Assembly: GCF_015500055.1 (NCBI RefSeq)
Contig: NZ_CP045492.1
Location: 1,498,501-1,562,500, forward strand
Direction: 5' to 3'
From: Mesorhizobium sp. NBSH29
Lineage (GTDB): Bacteria > Pseudomonadota > Alphaproteobacteria > Rhizobiales > Rhizobiaceae
DNA: 64,000 bases
Both the position numbers and the translations under genes were made by a program. Of the stretch, positions 52,179-61,842 are shown piece after piece. Position 1 is the first letter of the stretch; each line of letters opens with the position of its first letter. A model generated the notes under the pieces. The model had not been told where the DNA came from, did not search any database, and saw only the letters and a list, made by a program, of their open reading frames with translations.

Positions 52179-52341
52179 CCGGCAGGTCTCCTGGCTCGCG
52201 GGTCAATGCTCCTTCCCCGCCTTCCCGGACAATTGATCCAGTGGCATTTGGGGAGGAACTCGCCGCATACAGTTGCGGGGGCAGCCGCGGCATTGGATCG
52301 GCTCATCTGAGCTTTCCGTACCGCATTCCCTCTTTCGGTTC
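52179..52341 (-). promoter_or_regulatory. Cobalamin riboswitch upstream of cbtBA-cobPO
   Basis: On the reverse strand the aptamer blocks appear in order: AGAGGGAATGCGG, GCTGCCCCCGCAACTGTA, AATGCCACTGG, CCGGGAAGG, and CGCGAGCCAGGAGACCTGCC as the 3' side. It ends about 45 bases before cbtB. High adenosylcobalamin should turn the operon off. Confidence 0.95.
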
Positions 52342-52365
52342 TTATCGAAAACCGACGACAGCGCG

Positions 52366-52393
52366 ACTATAAACGAACTTCGCCGCCGGGCAA
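52366..52393 (-). promoter_or_regulatory. Promoter for the cbtB riboswitch transcript
   Basis: Reverse strand TTGCCC (52388-52393), 16-base spacer, TATAGT (52366-52371). The start would fall about 20 bases before the first riboswitch block. Confidence 0.5.
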
Positions 52394-52434
52394 CCGAATT
52401 TGCCGGCTGACTTTGGGCCAGAACGCGAAGCGCG

Positions 52435-52464
52435 TTGACATCATGTCAGCCACCCGCGTAATTT
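52435..52464 (+). promoter_or_regulatory. Promoter for the cobW-cobN riboswitch transcript
   Basis: TTGACA (52435-52440), 18-base spacer, TAATTT (52459-52464). The predicted start near 52471 coincides with the start of the forward riboswitch. Confidence 0.55.
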
Positions 52465-52468
52465 CCCC

Positions 52469-52649
52469 CTGCCGATGGTCCTTCTCCGGCAACGGAGAGG
52501 GTGAAAAGGGAATGTGGTGCCGGGCAGAAATGCCCCTAAACCACAGCTGTCCCCGCAACTGTAAGCGAAGAGCCTCTACCAAATGCCACTGGGCTATTGC
52601 CCGGGAAGGTGGGAGAAGGTGCCGACTCGCGAGCCAGGAGACCTGCCAT
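52469..52649 (+). promoter_or_regulatory. Cobalamin riboswitch upstream of DUF1636-cobW-cobN
   Basis: Aptamer blocks in order: AAGGGAATGTGGTGC, AGCTGTCCCCGCAACTGTA with AAGCGAAGAGC, AAATGCCACTGGGC, CCCGGGAAGG, and CGCGAGCCAGGAGACCTGCC. It precedes the ring-synthesis operon. Confidence 0.95.
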
Positions 52650-52810
52650 CGAACACGAAACCGGATCCGGGCGGGGTGCCCTGGAACCCGGCTATGGAAA
52701 CACCGCGCTGTTGAATGGCGCTGGTGGACCCTTTGCTGCACCCCACGAGATTTGAACCGGAGTGCAGTGTGGATATCAGTTCCAGTCCCGATGAACGCGA
52801 AGCCGAGACA

Positions 52811-53176
52811 ATGGTCACGGTACTCATCTGCGAAAACTGCCGCGATGAAACGGGCTCAGATGCGCGTCCGCGCGCCGGAGAACATCTGGCCGAGGATGCC
52901 ATTCGCGCGGCCTCGGGAACCAATGTCCGCATTGAGAAAGTGGAGTGTCTGGGCAATTGCAAACGCCGCCTCAGCGCAGCAATGGTGCGCCCGGGCAGCT
53001 GGAGCTATGTCTTTGGCGAACTCACCATCAACAGTGGCGCAGACCTCGTTGCGGGCGCTGAACTCTTTGCTGGATCGACCGATGGCCTCATTCCATGGCG
53101 TGGTCGCCCCGACAGCCTCAAACGCGGGCTGATATCCCGCATCCCGCCTCTTAATCCTCTGAAGGAATTAAAATGA
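52811..53176 (+). CDS. DUF1636 metal/iron-sulfur-binding-like protein
   Basis: About 121 residues. VLICENCRDE and ECLGNCKRRLSAAMV give two Cys pairs in a thioredoxin-like ferredoxin arrangement typical of DUF1636. Members sit in cobalamin operons, often before cobW; their function is unknown. The start is unsure (52811, or 52715 with 32 more residues); neither has a good ribosome site. It overlaps cobW by 4 bases. Confidence 0.8.
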   Translation: MVTVLICENCRDETGSDARPRAGEHLAEDAIRAASGTNVRIEKVECLGNCKRRLSAAMVRPGSWSYVFGELTINSGADLVAGAELFAGSTDGLIPWRGRPDSLKRGLISRIPPLNPLKELK

Positions 53177-54210
53177 CTGCATCTTCACAGCGCGTTCCCT
53201 GCACCGTCATCACGGGCTTTCTCGGTGCCGGCAAGACGACGCTTTTACGCAATGTGCTGGAGAATGCCGGTGGTAAGCGCCTTGCAATCATCGTCAACGA
53301 GTTCGGCGATGTCGGGATTGATGGCGATATTCTGAAAGGTTGCGGCATTGACGCTTGCCCGGAGGAAAATGTCGTTGAACTGGCCAATGGTTGCATCTGC
53401 TGCACCGTGGCGGATGATTTCGTGCCCGCACTCGACAAGATTCTGGCGCTGGAGCCGCGCGTTGATCACATCCTCATTGAAACCTCAGGCCTGGCCTTGC
53501 CCAAACCGCTTGTTCAGGCATTCCAGTGGCCAACAGTCAAAAGCCGCGTCACCGTCGATGGGGTCATCGCTGTGGTCGATGGCCTGGCATTGGCGCAAGG
53601 CCGTGTGGCTCATGATATGGATGCCCTTCACGCGCAGCGGCAGGAAGACGACACGCTTGATCATGATGATCCGGTAGAGGAAGTCTTCGAAGACCAGATC
53701 GCGTGTGCCGATCTCATCATATTGTCCAAAAGCGATTTGATGGATGATGCCGGGCGCCAACGTGCCAATGCCATCATCTCGGCCCATATGGCGCGCGCAG
53801 TGAAAGTCGTCCCGGCAAGCCATGGCAAGGTAGATGCCTCGGTGCTTCTGGGTCTCGGCCTGGCAGTCGAAGACGACATCGAAAACCGCAAAACCCATCA
53901 TGATGGCGCATTCGATCACGAACATGATGATTTCGACACCTTCGTCATAGAGCTTCCAGCAATCACCACACCGGCTGATCTGGCGGCGAGAGTGGCGCAA
54001 GCCGCTGAAGCGGAGAACGTGCTTCGCGTCAAAGGCTTCGTGGATGTAGCGGGCAAGCCCATGCGTCTTCTGGTGCAGGCAGTAGGCGCGCGTGTCAGCC
54101 ATCATTTCGACCGCGCCTGGGCGCCCGGCGAAGAACGCAAAAGCCGTCTGGTCGTGATAGGGCTCAAAGGTCTCAATCGCCCGGCCATCGAAACCATTCT
54201 TGCTGGTTGA
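53173..54210 (+). CDS. cobW: CobW G3E GTPase metallochaperone
   Basis: 345 residues. Walker A GFLGAGKTT (15-23), the metal site GCICCTV, the guanine motif SKSD, and a His/Asp-rich loop (HHDGAFDHEHDDFD) before the C-terminal domain. It is thought to load cobalt onto the chelatase. It lies directly before cobN, which supports this. Confidence 0.95.
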   Translation: MTASSQRVPCTVITGFLGAGKTTLLRNVLENAGGKRLAIIVNEFGDVGIDGDILKGCGIDACPEENVVELANGCICCTVADDFVPALDKILALEPRVDHILIETSGLALPKPLVQAFQWPTVKSRVTVDGVIAVVDGLALAQGRVAHDMDALHAQRQEDDTLDHDDPVEEVFEDQIACADLIILSKSDLMDDAGRQRANAIISAHMARAVKVVPASHGKVDASVLLGLGLAVEDDIENRKTHHDGAFDHEHDDFDTFVIELPAITTPADLAARVAQAAEAENVLRVKGFVDVAGKPMRLLVQAVGARVSHHFDRAWAPGEERKSRLVVIGLKGLNRPAIETILAG

Positions 54211-54230
54211 GCAGGAAAGGCTGATCCGCG

Positions 54231-57200
54231 GTGCACATTCTCACCACAACATCTGCAACGCTGGATGATCTGGCCGAACCGGTCGATCTGAAACAGCCGC
54301 CTGCGGACATTGTGGCGCTGTCCTTTACCGACAGCGATCTGGCAAGCCTTGCGGCAGCGCACCGGCTTGCCGGGTCGGATGCACCCTCGCTGCAACTGAC
54401 ACCGCTGCGGGAACTGCGCCATCCGATGTCTGTCGATCTGTGGATCGACAGCATGGCCGGCCAAGCCAAAATTGTTCTGGTCCGCATTCTGGGTGGTTAT
54501 GAATGGTGGCGTTATGGTTGCGACAGGCTCGCAGCCATGGCGCGCGAAAAGGGTTTTCATCTGGCACTCTTGCCGGGTGAATGCCGGGAGATGGATGAAC
54601 GTCTGATCGAAGCGTCAACACTGCCGCGCGCAACGCTGGATGAGCTTCTGGCCTATTTCCGCGAAGGTGGGTCAGCCAATATGCAAGGCCTTCTTGGGCG
54701 TCTTGGAGCGCTGGCCGGGCATGAAAGCCTCGCCGTGCAACCTGCATCGGTGCCAAAAGCCGGTTTTTATCTTCCGGGCCGTGGCATCGCCACTGTAGGT
54801 GATATGCGTGCAACCCTTACCCCTGGCGCACCAATCGTGCCTCTCCTGTTTTACCGCTCCATGTTGCTGGCAGCAGACATAGCGCCCATTGATGCCTTGT
54901 GTGCGGAGCTAGCGGCGCACCGTATTTCCGCAGTTCCCATCTTTGTGGCGAGCCTCAAGGAAAGTGCCTCACTGGATTTCGTCGAGCAGGCAGTGACCGA
55001 TTTTCCGCCAGATATTCTCGTCACCACAACAGCCTTTGCCTCTGGCGCCGAGCCCGGCACCGAAACGCTGTTTGACCGCATAGGCGTTCCTGTCCTTCAG
55101 GCCATCATTGCCACCACGCGCCACGAAGCATGGTCCACCAATCAGCGTGGCCTGGCACCGGCAGATCTCGCAATGCATGTGGTCCTGCCCGAGCTTGATG
55201 GTCGCATCCATGCTGGAGCGATTGCCTTCAAGGCTGAAGCGCTGGAATCCGCCGGGCACCGGGGCATGATCAATCAGCCGGAGCCTGCGCGTGTCGTGCA
55301 GTTCGCGCGCCGTGTTGAAAATCTCGTTCGGCTGCGCAGAACTGAGCGTGCCAAACGCAATATATTGATTTTAATACCTGATTATCCGGCGGCCCCTGGT
55401 CGCACTGGCTATGCAGTTGGCCTTGATGTGCCCGCCAGCGTGCTTGCCATGCTGCATGATTTGCAACAGGCGGGGTATTGCGTGGGCCATATTCCAGCCA
55501 CGCCGCGCGCTCTGCTCGACGCCTTGGATCGCGGCCAGCATGCGCTGCCTTTGACCGCCTATACTAAAGCGTTCTCAGATATCCCTGAAGCGGCGCGGCA
55601 GGCGGTCGAAGATGCTTGGGGCAGTGCAGTCCACGCCGATTTGGCGGACAATATATCGTTCCGCGCGGCTCGTTTCGGCAACATCACGGTCGCGCTGGCG
55701 CCTGATCGCGGTCGCTCCATTGACCGTCGCGTTGACTACCACGACCCCACCATTCCGCCCCGTCACGAGTTGCTGGCTTTCGGCATCTGGTTGCAGAACA
55801 CGCTGGACTGCCACGCCATCATCCATGTTGGCGCGCATGGCACGCTGGAATGGTTGCCGGGTAAGACGGTCGCGCTTTCGCATGCGTGTTTCCCTGAAAT
55901 TGTCACTGGCGCATTGCCGGTTATCTATCCCTTCATTGTCAGCAATCCGGGCGAGGCTGCACAGGCCAAGCGGCGCATTGCGGCTGTTACGCTTGGCCAT
56001 CTGCCACCACCACTCACCGAAGCGGGGCTGGATGAAAACCAGCAGATACTGGAGCGTCTGGTGGATGAGTTTGCGCAGGCCGAGGGGCTGGACCGTCGCC
56101 GGCGCGACCGGTTGGCAAAGCTCATCGTTGAAAAGGCGCGCGAGACCGGACTGGCATTAGATGCCGGCATGTCAGGCTCTGAAACACCGGATGAAGCGCT
56201 CCAGCGCATTGATGCGTGGCTGTGCGATTTGAAGGATTTCGCCATCAAGGATGGCCTGCATATCTATGGCCGTGTGCAAGATGATGACCCTGAGCCGATG
56301 CGGCATGAAAGCGCTCAATACGAACGCCGTTCTTTGCTGGCAGCACTGGATGGGCGCCACATCACCGCAGGCCCCTCCGGCGCACCGGCACGAGGCCGCA
56401 CTGATGTGTTGCCAACGGGGCGTAACCTGTTCACCGCAGACCCGCGCACCATGCCCACACCGACCGCATTTGAGCTTGGCCGCGCGGCAGCAGAAGAGGT
56501 TCTGCGCCGCTATCTGCAAGATCATGGCGACTGGCCCAAAAGCCTTGTCATTGATTTGTGGGGCTCTGCTTCGCTGCGCACCGGCGGTGAGGAAATCGCT
56601 CAAGGCCTGTATTTGATGGGTTGCCGTCCGCAATGGGATGCCGCGACCGGGCGTGTTACCGCTGTCGAAGTGTTGCCGGCAGCCATGATGGGGCGGCCGC
56701 GCATAGATGTTACATGGCGCATTTCCGGGCTTTTCCGCGACATGTTCCCCTCTCAGATCGCGCTCATTCATGCGGCCGCCATGGCCGTTGGCGCACGCGA
56801 CGAGGATGCGGATGAAAACCCGCTTTCTGCCCTCGCCAAGGTGCAAGGCTCTGTTCCATCACGCGTTTTCGGTTCATCGCCCGGCACTTATGGCGCAGGC
56901 ATCGAGGAACGGTTGGCATCAGGCGACTGGGCAGACCGCGAAGAACTTGGGCGCGCCTATCTCGACGCAGGTTCGCATTCCTATGGGGGGGCTGAGGGCG
57001 AGGGCACTTCTGCGCCAGGCGCCTTTGCAGACCGCGTGGCAAGTGCGGAACTGTTGATCCATACGGGCGATGATCCCGGTCGCGATATTCTGGAAGGCTC
57101 CGCCGATGTCGCCTTCATAGGCGGCTTTTCCGCAGCAATTGCCGTTTTGGGCGGCAAGGCAGATATCATCGCGCTCGATACGACAGATCCTGCGCGACCC

Positions 57201-57575
57201 CGCGCCCGCTCGGTCAGCGAAGCGGTTGCGCGCGTAGTGCGCGCCCGCGCCACCAACCCGGTTTTCATTGCCGGCCAGCTAAGGCACGGGCCGCGCGGCG
57301 CGTCCGAATTTACCGAGACGGTGGATCGGCTTATCGGTTTTGCTGAAACAACAAATGCCATAGCGCCTTCATTGATCGAAGCCGTCTACGATGCCTATCT
57401 GGGCGACCCGCAGGTGCGCGCATTCCTGCTGGCCGAAAACCCTGCTGCCGCACGCGCCATTGCCGTACGGTTCGCCTCGGCCAGAAAGCGTGGCCTATGG
57501 CATCCATTGCGTAATTCGGTGGACAATGATCTGGCAGAACTCATTGCTGAAGCCACAGGCCGGTTGGCGGCATGA
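54231..57575 (+). CDS. cobN: Cobaltochelatase large subunit
   Basis: 1114 residues. It is the corrin-binding subunit of the aerobic ATP-dependent cobaltochelatase (with CobS and CobT, absent here). The start HILTTTSATLDDLAEPVDL, HEAWSTNQRGLAPADLAMHV, HVGAHGTLEWLPGK, DLWGSASLRTGGEEIAQGL and the end LWHPLRNSVDNDLAELI match the family along its whole length. GTG start with AGGAAAGG upstream. It is shorter than the 1275-residue Pseudomonas denitrificans protein but no conserved block is plainly missing. Confidence 0.95.
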   Translation: MHILTTTSATLDDLAEPVDLKQPPADIVALSFTDSDLASLAAAHRLAGSDAPSLQLTPLRELRHPMSVDLWIDSMAGQAKIVLVRILGGYEWWRYGCDRLAAMAREKGFHLALLPGECREMDERLIEASTLPRATLDELLAYFREGGSANMQGLLGRLGALAGHESLAVQPASVPKAGFYLPGRGIATVGDMRATLTPGAPIVPLLFYRSMLLAADIAPIDALCAELAAHRISAVPIFVASLKESASLDFVEQAVTDFPPDILVTTTAFASGAEPGTETLFDRIGVPVLQAIIATTRHEAWSTNQRGLAPADLAMHVVLPELDGRIHAGAIAFKAEALESAGHRGMINQPEPARVVQFARRVENLVRLRRTERAKRNILILIPDYPAAPGRTGYAVGLDVPASVLAMLHDLQQAGYCVGHIPATPRALLDALDRGQHALPLTAYTKAFSDIPEAARQAVEDAWGSAVHADLADNISFRAARFGNITVALAPDRGRSIDRRVDYHDPTIPPRHELLAFGIWLQNTLDCHAIIHVGAHGTLEWLPGKTVALSHACFPEIVTGALPVIYPFIVSNPGEAAQAKRRIAAVTLGHLPPPLTEAGLDENQQILERLVDEFAQAEGLDRRRRDRLAKLIVEKARETGLALDAGMSGSETPDEALQRIDAWLCDLKDFAIKDGLHIYGRVQDDDPEPMRHESAQYERRSLLAALDGRHITAGPSGAPARGRTDVLPTGRNLFTADPRTMPTPTAFELGRAAAEEVLRRYLQDHGDWPKSLVIDLWGSASLRTGGEEIAQGLYLMGCRPQWDAATGRVTAVEVLPAAMMGRPRIDVTWRISGLFRDMFPSQIALIHAAAMAVGARDEDADENPLSALAKVQGSVPSRVFGSSPGTYGAGIEERLASGDWADREELGRAYLDAGSHSYGGAEGEGTSAPGAFADRVASAELLIHTGDDPGRDILEGSADVAFIGGFSAAIAVLGGKADIIALDTTDPARPRARSVSEAVARVVRARATNPVFIAGQLRHGPRGASEFTETVDRLIGFAETTNAIAPSLIEAVYDAYLGDPQVRAFLLAENPAAARAIAVRFASARKRGLWHPLRNSVDNDLAELIAEATGRLAA

Positions 57576-58954
57576 CGGCCATTATCCGCAATGCCTGCCC
57601 CTCATTGTCTGAGCCGATGCGCACGGGTGATGGACTTCTTGTGCGCTTAAGCCCCGCCAGTGGTGGCTTTTCACCTGGTGCGTTGGCCGGTGTCGCGCAA
57701 GCGGCATTTCGTCATGGTAGCAGCATGGTTGAGGTTACGGCGCGCGGCAGCCTTCAGATACGCGGGTTGGAAGAATCGACAGTCGCGCCCTTTGCAAAAG
57801 AGATCGAAGCGCTCGGCATCCGTGTCAGGACAGGTGTGCCAGTCGAAACCGGCCCCTTGGCTGGAATCGACGTATCCGAGATCACTGATCCTCTTCCACT
57901 GGCAGGATCAATTCGTGAAATCATTGAAAAGAAAGAGCTTTCGCTACGCCTTGGCCCAAAAGTATCGGTTGTCATAGATGGCGGTGGCCGCCTGCCCATG
58001 GCTGGCATCCTGGCTGATATTCGCCTCACTGCGACCCGCACGAAGCGAGGCGTGGCGTGGCAATTGTCGATCGGTGGCACTGCCGAGCGGGCAGCACCAA
58101 TTGCGCTTCTCGATGAATCCCAAGCGCGCGATGGCGCGATTGCAGCACTAACCGCCATCGCAAAATTGGGCAAGCAGGCCCGCGCAACACATCTGGTGCC
58201 AGCAATCCTGCGCCGCGAATTGACCCAGCATGCGCTGGAGGTTTCAGAACCGGACTTGCAACAGGAAACACCGCTGGATGCGAAGATCGTGTTTCTCGAT
58301 CGCTCACATCTTGCGCGCAACAGCCAGCCAATCGGGATGTTTGCGTTAAGCGCAAATCGCGCAGCAATAGGCGTCGGCCTGCCGTTCGGCCAGATCGAAG
58401 GGGCGCGGCTGGCGGCCTTTTGTCTTGAGGCCGAGAATGCGGGTATCGAGGAGATACGACTGTCACCTGGTCGCGCTATCTTGCTGATTGCAGAAGATAT
58501 TTCCGTGTGCGAACAGATGCGCGACCTCGCGCCGCGCTTTGGTTTCATCGGTGATGCAGGAGATACGCGCTTGTGTATTGCCGCCTGTCCGGGCAGTCCT
58601 GCCTGCTCGTCCGGCCACCTTGCAGCGCGGGTGGCGGGAGAGCAATTGGCAGCTTTGGGAGGCGGACTATTCGACAATTCGCTGAGTTTCCATGTCTCCG
58701 GCTGCTCCAAAGGTTGCGCCCATCCAAGTGCAGCCGACCTTACTTTTGTCGGCAATAATGACGGGATCAGCCTCATTTGCGGCGGAAAAGCCTCCGAATC
58801 CGGCGTTTTACGGCTCGAACATGCCGAAATCAGGCATGGTTTTGCACGTCTGGCCGGATTATACCGCGAACAGCAAAGAGTGGGCGAAACGGCCCGCGAT
58901 TGTTTCAACCGGCTGGGCGCAAAAACTGTGACCGCAGCCTTCCAGGGATCATGA
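57572..58954 (+). CDS. cobG: Precorrin-3B synthase (aerobic pathway)
   Basis: 460 residues of the sulfite/nitrite-reductase-like family. ACPGSPACSSG and SGCSKGCAHP supply the four cysteines for the 4Fe-4S centre. CobG oxidises precorrin-3A with O2, so it marks the aerobic route. Overlaps cobN and cobH. Confidence 0.95.
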   Translation: MTAIIRNACPSLSEPMRTGDGLLVRLSPASGGFSPGALAGVAQAAFRHGSSMVEVTARGSLQIRGLEESTVAPFAKEIEALGIRVRTGVPVETGPLAGIDVSEITDPLPLAGSIREIIEKKELSLRLGPKVSVVIDGGGRLPMAGILADIRLTATRTKRGVAWQLSIGGTAERAAPIALLDESQARDGAIAALTAIAKLGKQARATHLVPAILRRELTQHALEVSEPDLQQETPLDAKIVFLDRSHLARNSQPIGMFALSANRAAIGVGLPFGQIEGARLAAFCLEAENAGIEEIRLSPGRAILLIAEDISVCEQMRDLAPRFGFIGDAGDTRLCIAACPGSPACSSGHLAARVAGEQLAALGGGLFDNSLSFHVSGCSKGCAHPSAADLTFVGNNDGISLICGGKASESGVLRLEHAEIRHGFARLAGLYREQQRVGETARDCFNRLGAKTVTAAFQGS

Positions 58955-59586
58955 TGAGCGCATACGATTACATCAAGGATGGCACCGCGATCTACGAAAA
59001 ATCATTCGCGATTATTCGCCAAGAGGCTGATTTATCAGCCTTTTCTGTGGCCGAAGCCGATGTTGCCATCCGCATGATTCATGCCTGCGGGCAGGTCGAG
59101 GCGACGCGCCATTTCGTCTTCTCGCCAACCTTTGTCGAGGTTGCGAAGGCAGCTTTGATGGCGGGGAAACCAATCCTGTGCGATGCCGCCATGGTGGCGC
59201 ATGGGGTGACCCATGCCAGACTACCAGCCGGCAATGAAGTCATCTGCACCTTGCGCGATCCTCGCACGCCTGAAATTGCGCAAGCCATTGAAAACACACG
59301 CTCTGCAGCCGCTCTAGACTTGTGGGATGCGCATCTGGATGGCGCTGTCGTGGCCATCGGAAACGCGCCGACCGCACTTTTTTACCTGCTCGAGAAGCTC
59401 GAAAAGGGCGGCCCACGACCTGCCGCAATCATTGGAATGCCGGTCGGCTTCGTCGGTGCAGCCGAATCAAAGGAGGCTTTGGCCGCCTCGACCCTCGGCA
59501 TTCCCTTCGCCATCGTGCGCGGCCGCATGGGCGGCTCGGCCATGACAGCCGCCGCTCTCAATGCTTTGGCAAGGTCCGGCGTATGA
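58954..59586 (+). CDS. cobH: Precorrin-8X methylmutase
   Basis: 210 residues: YIKDGTAIYEKSFAIIRQE, RMIHACGQVEA (with the catalytic His), ILCDAAMVAHGV, AVVAIGNAPTALFYLLE and IGMPVGFVGAAESKEAL. It moves the methyl group from C11 to C12 to form hydrogenobyrinate. ATG 58954 is six bases after AGGGA; ATG 58951 is also possible. Confidence 0.96.
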   Translation: MSAYDYIKDGTAIYEKSFAIIRQEADLSAFSVAEADVAIRMIHACGQVEATRHFVFSPTFVEVAKAALMAGKPILCDAAMVAHGVTHARLPAGNEVICTLRDPRTPEIAQAIENTRSAAALDLWDAHLDGAVVAIGNAPTALFYLLEKLEKGGPRPAAIIGMPVGFVGAAESKEALAASTLGIPFAIVRGRMGGSAMTAAALNALARSGV

Positions 59587-60320
59587 CAAGTCTTGGAAAA
59601 GGCAGGCTTATTGGCGTTGGCACAGGTCCGGGTGACCCCGAGCTTCTGACCCTGAAAGCAGTTCGTGCGCTTGAAAATGCGGATGTCGTGGCGCATTTCG
59701 CCAAGCGCGGCAATGTCTCCAATGCGCGCAAAATCATCGCCGCCCATGTTCAGGAGAGGTGGATAGAAATTCCGCTTCTCTATCCGGTGACGACAGAATT
59801 AGATAAGGAAAACAACGATTACCGCACGCAAATAACCGATTTCTACGAGCAATCAGTTCAAACGCTCCAAAAGCACCTTGAAGCGGGGCGAACTGTCGCC
59901 GTTTTGTCTGAAGGTGATCCGCTTTTCTACGGTTCCTACATGCATCTGCATGTGCGCCTCGCTCACCTCTATCCAACCGAAGTTATTCCCGGTGTCACCG
60001 CTATGTCCGGCTGCTGGTCGGGTGCCGGTATTCCGATCGTGCAGGGTGATGATGTGCTCTCGGTCCTGCCGGGAACAATGAGTGAATTTGAACTGACGCG
60101 GCGGCTGTCGGATACGCAGGCGGCGGTGATCATGAAGGTGGGGCGCAATTTGCCAAAAATTCGCCGCGCGCTCGAAGCGGCTGGCAAGCTTGGCGATGCG
60201 TTTTATGTCGAGCGCGCCACAATGGAGAACCAGCACTCCATGCCGCTGGCCGAGAAGACGGATGACACCGCGCCCTATTTCTCGATCGTTCTGGTGCCGG
60301 GCTGGAGCAGCAAACCGTGA
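59583..60320 (+). CDS. cobI: Precorrin-2 C20-methyltransferase
   Basis: 245 residues. RLIGVGTGPGDPELLTLKAV, VLSEGDPLFYGSYMHLHVRL and PGVTAMSGCWSGAGIPI are CobI-specific forms of the tetrapyrrole methylase motifs. SAM-dependent. Its ATG overlaps the cobH stop. Confidence 0.96.
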   Translation: MTSLGKGRLIGVGTGPGDPELLTLKAVRALENADVVAHFAKRGNVSNARKIIAAHVQERWIEIPLLYPVTTELDKENNDYRTQITDFYEQSVQTLQKHLEAGRTVAVLSEGDPLFYGSYMHLHVRLAHLYPTEVIPGVTAMSGCWSGAGIPIVQGDDVLSVLPGTMSEFELTRRLSDTQAAVIMKVGRNLPKIRRALEAAGKLGDAFYVERATMENQHSMPLAEKTDDTAPYFSIVLVPGWSSKP

Positions 60321-61111
60321 GTGGCGGGCAAGAAGATAGCCGGCAAACAACAGGCCGCATTGTCGTCATCGGGCTTGGCCCCGGCAGTCCCGAACAGATC
60401 ACCCCGCAGGCCATGCGCTATGTTGCGGAAGGCGAAGAATTCTTCGGCTACTTCCCCTATCTCGACCGGCTTGACCTGCGCGCGGATCAAAAGCGCATCG
60501 CCTCCGACAATCGCGAAGAGCTGGACCGCGCTTCAGCGGCGTTAACGCGTGCAGCTTTGGGCAAGAATGTCTGCGTCATTTCGGGCGGTGATCCGGGTGT
60601 CTTTGCCATGGCCGCCGCCATCTGCGAGGCAATTGAGGCTGGCCCGAAGGAATGGCGCGCGCTTGATCTGGTGGTGGTGCCGGGTGTCACTGCCATGCTG
60701 GCGGTTGCAGCGCGCATCGGCGCACCGCTCGGGCATGATTTTTGTGCGCTCTCGCTCTCCGACAATCTCAAGCCTTGGGAAGTCATCGAGGCGCGGCTGG
60801 CCGCTGCTGCCTCGGCAGGTTTCGTGATCGCGCTTTACAATCCGATTTCCAAGGCGCGCCCCTGGCAGTTGGGCCGTGCGTTTGAACATCTGCGCACAAT
60901 CCTGCCGGCATCCACGCCGGTCATCTTTGGGCGTGCCGCTGGCCGCCCGGATGAACGCATTGAAATAACAACGCTTGGCCAAGCCGTTGCCGAGCGCGCA
61001 GACATGGCAACATGTGTGATTATCGGCTCGGCTGAAACGCGCCTGATCGAGCGCGAAGGCAAACAACCGCTTGTCTATTCGCCGCGCTTTTATGCAAGCG
61101 AAAGCAAATGA
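60317..61111 (+). CDS. cobJ: Precorrin-3B C17-methyltransferase
   Basis: 264 residues. IVVIGLGPGSPEQITPQAM, VISGGDPGVFAMAAAICEA and FVIALYNPISKARPWQLG fit CobJ/CbiH. GTG start overlapping cobI. The end overlaps the end of antisense cobK by 22 bases. Confidence 0.96.
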   Translation: MSGGQEDSRQTTGRIVVIGLGPGSPEQITPQAMRYVAEGEEFFGYFPYLDRLDLRADQKRIASDNREELDRASAALTRAALGKNVCVISGGDPGVFAMAAAICEAIEAGPKEWRALDLVVVPGVTAMLAVAARIGAPLGHDFCALSLSDNLKPWEVIEARLAAAASAGFVIALYNPISKARPWQLGRAFEHLRTILPASTPVIFGRAAGRPDERIEITTLGQAVAERADMATCVIIGSAETRLIEREGKQPLVYSPRFYASESK

Positions 61112-61842
61112 TCGGCAAGCTTCACCGCTTCAGTCAGAGAGCTGACAGCGCGCATGTCGCTTGCGGCAGGGCGCTCGAACAAGAACACCTTGATGCCCAA
61201 TTCACGGGCAGCAGCAATCTTTCCGGAAGTGGCTTTTCCGCCGCTGTTTTTGGCGACCAGCATTTCAATACGGTGCTTCTTCAAAAGCGCCATCTCATCA
61301 GCCTGCACAAAAGGCCCACGGCCCAGAATATAGGTCACGTTCGGCACATTAAGCGGCGGGTCGATAGGGTCCACGCTGCGAACGACATAGATATGCTGAG
61401 GTGCATTTTCGAACGGCAAAATCTCTTGCCGGCCAAGCGCCAGAAACACCCGGCGCTTTGCTTTCCCCAAAGCCTCCACCGCTTCCTCAGCCCCGGCAAC
61501 GCTTTGCCATTTGTCGCCCTTGATCGGCGTCCAAGGCGCGCGCCGCAAGGCAAAGGCGGGCACTTTGGTCAGTGCGCTGGCCTGCGCGGCATTGCTCGAA
61601 ATCTGGGCCGCATAGGGGTGGGTGGCATCAATCAGAAGGTCGATCTTTTCCTCGGACAGATAGATGGAAAGCCCTTCCGCGCCGCCAAAGCCGCCTGTGC
61701 GCACAGGCACGGGCTGGGCAGCAGGCGCGATGGTGCGGCCAGCCAACGAAAGCATCACATCCAGCTCTTCGCGCAAGCCAAGCTGCCCGGCCAGAAGCCG
61801 CGCTTCGGTGGTGCCGCCAAGTATCAGGATTTTTTTGCGCAT
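61090..61842 (-). CDS. cobK: Precorrin-6A reductase
   Basis: 250 residues. ILILGGTTEARLLAGQL, IDATHPYAAQISSNA, VFLALGRQEILPF and LVAKNSGGKATSGKIAAARE are CobK/CbiJ motifs; NADPH-dependent. It lies in opposite direction between cobJ and cobL. The chosen ATG begins the nucleotide motif; the longer frame into cobL is not used. I find no riboswitch of its own upstream. Confidence 0.95.
   Translation of the reverse strand: MRKKILILGGTTEARLLAGQLGLREELDVMLSLAGRTIAPAAQPVPVRTGGFGGAEGLSIYLSEEKIDLLIDATHPYAAQISSNAAQASALTKVPAFALRRAPWTPIKGDKWQSVAGAEEAVEALGKAKRRVFLALGRQEILPFENAPQHIYVVRSVDPIDPPLNVPNVTYILGRGPFVQADEMALLKKHRIEMLVAKNSGGKATSGKIAAARELGIKVFLFERPAASDMRAVSSLTEAVKLADHLLSLA

Noticed and set aside
54231-57575. 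Internal deletion in cobN
   Set aside because: It is about 160 residues shorter than the Pseudomonas denitrificans protein, but start, end and all core blocks are present, so I treat it as a normal short form.
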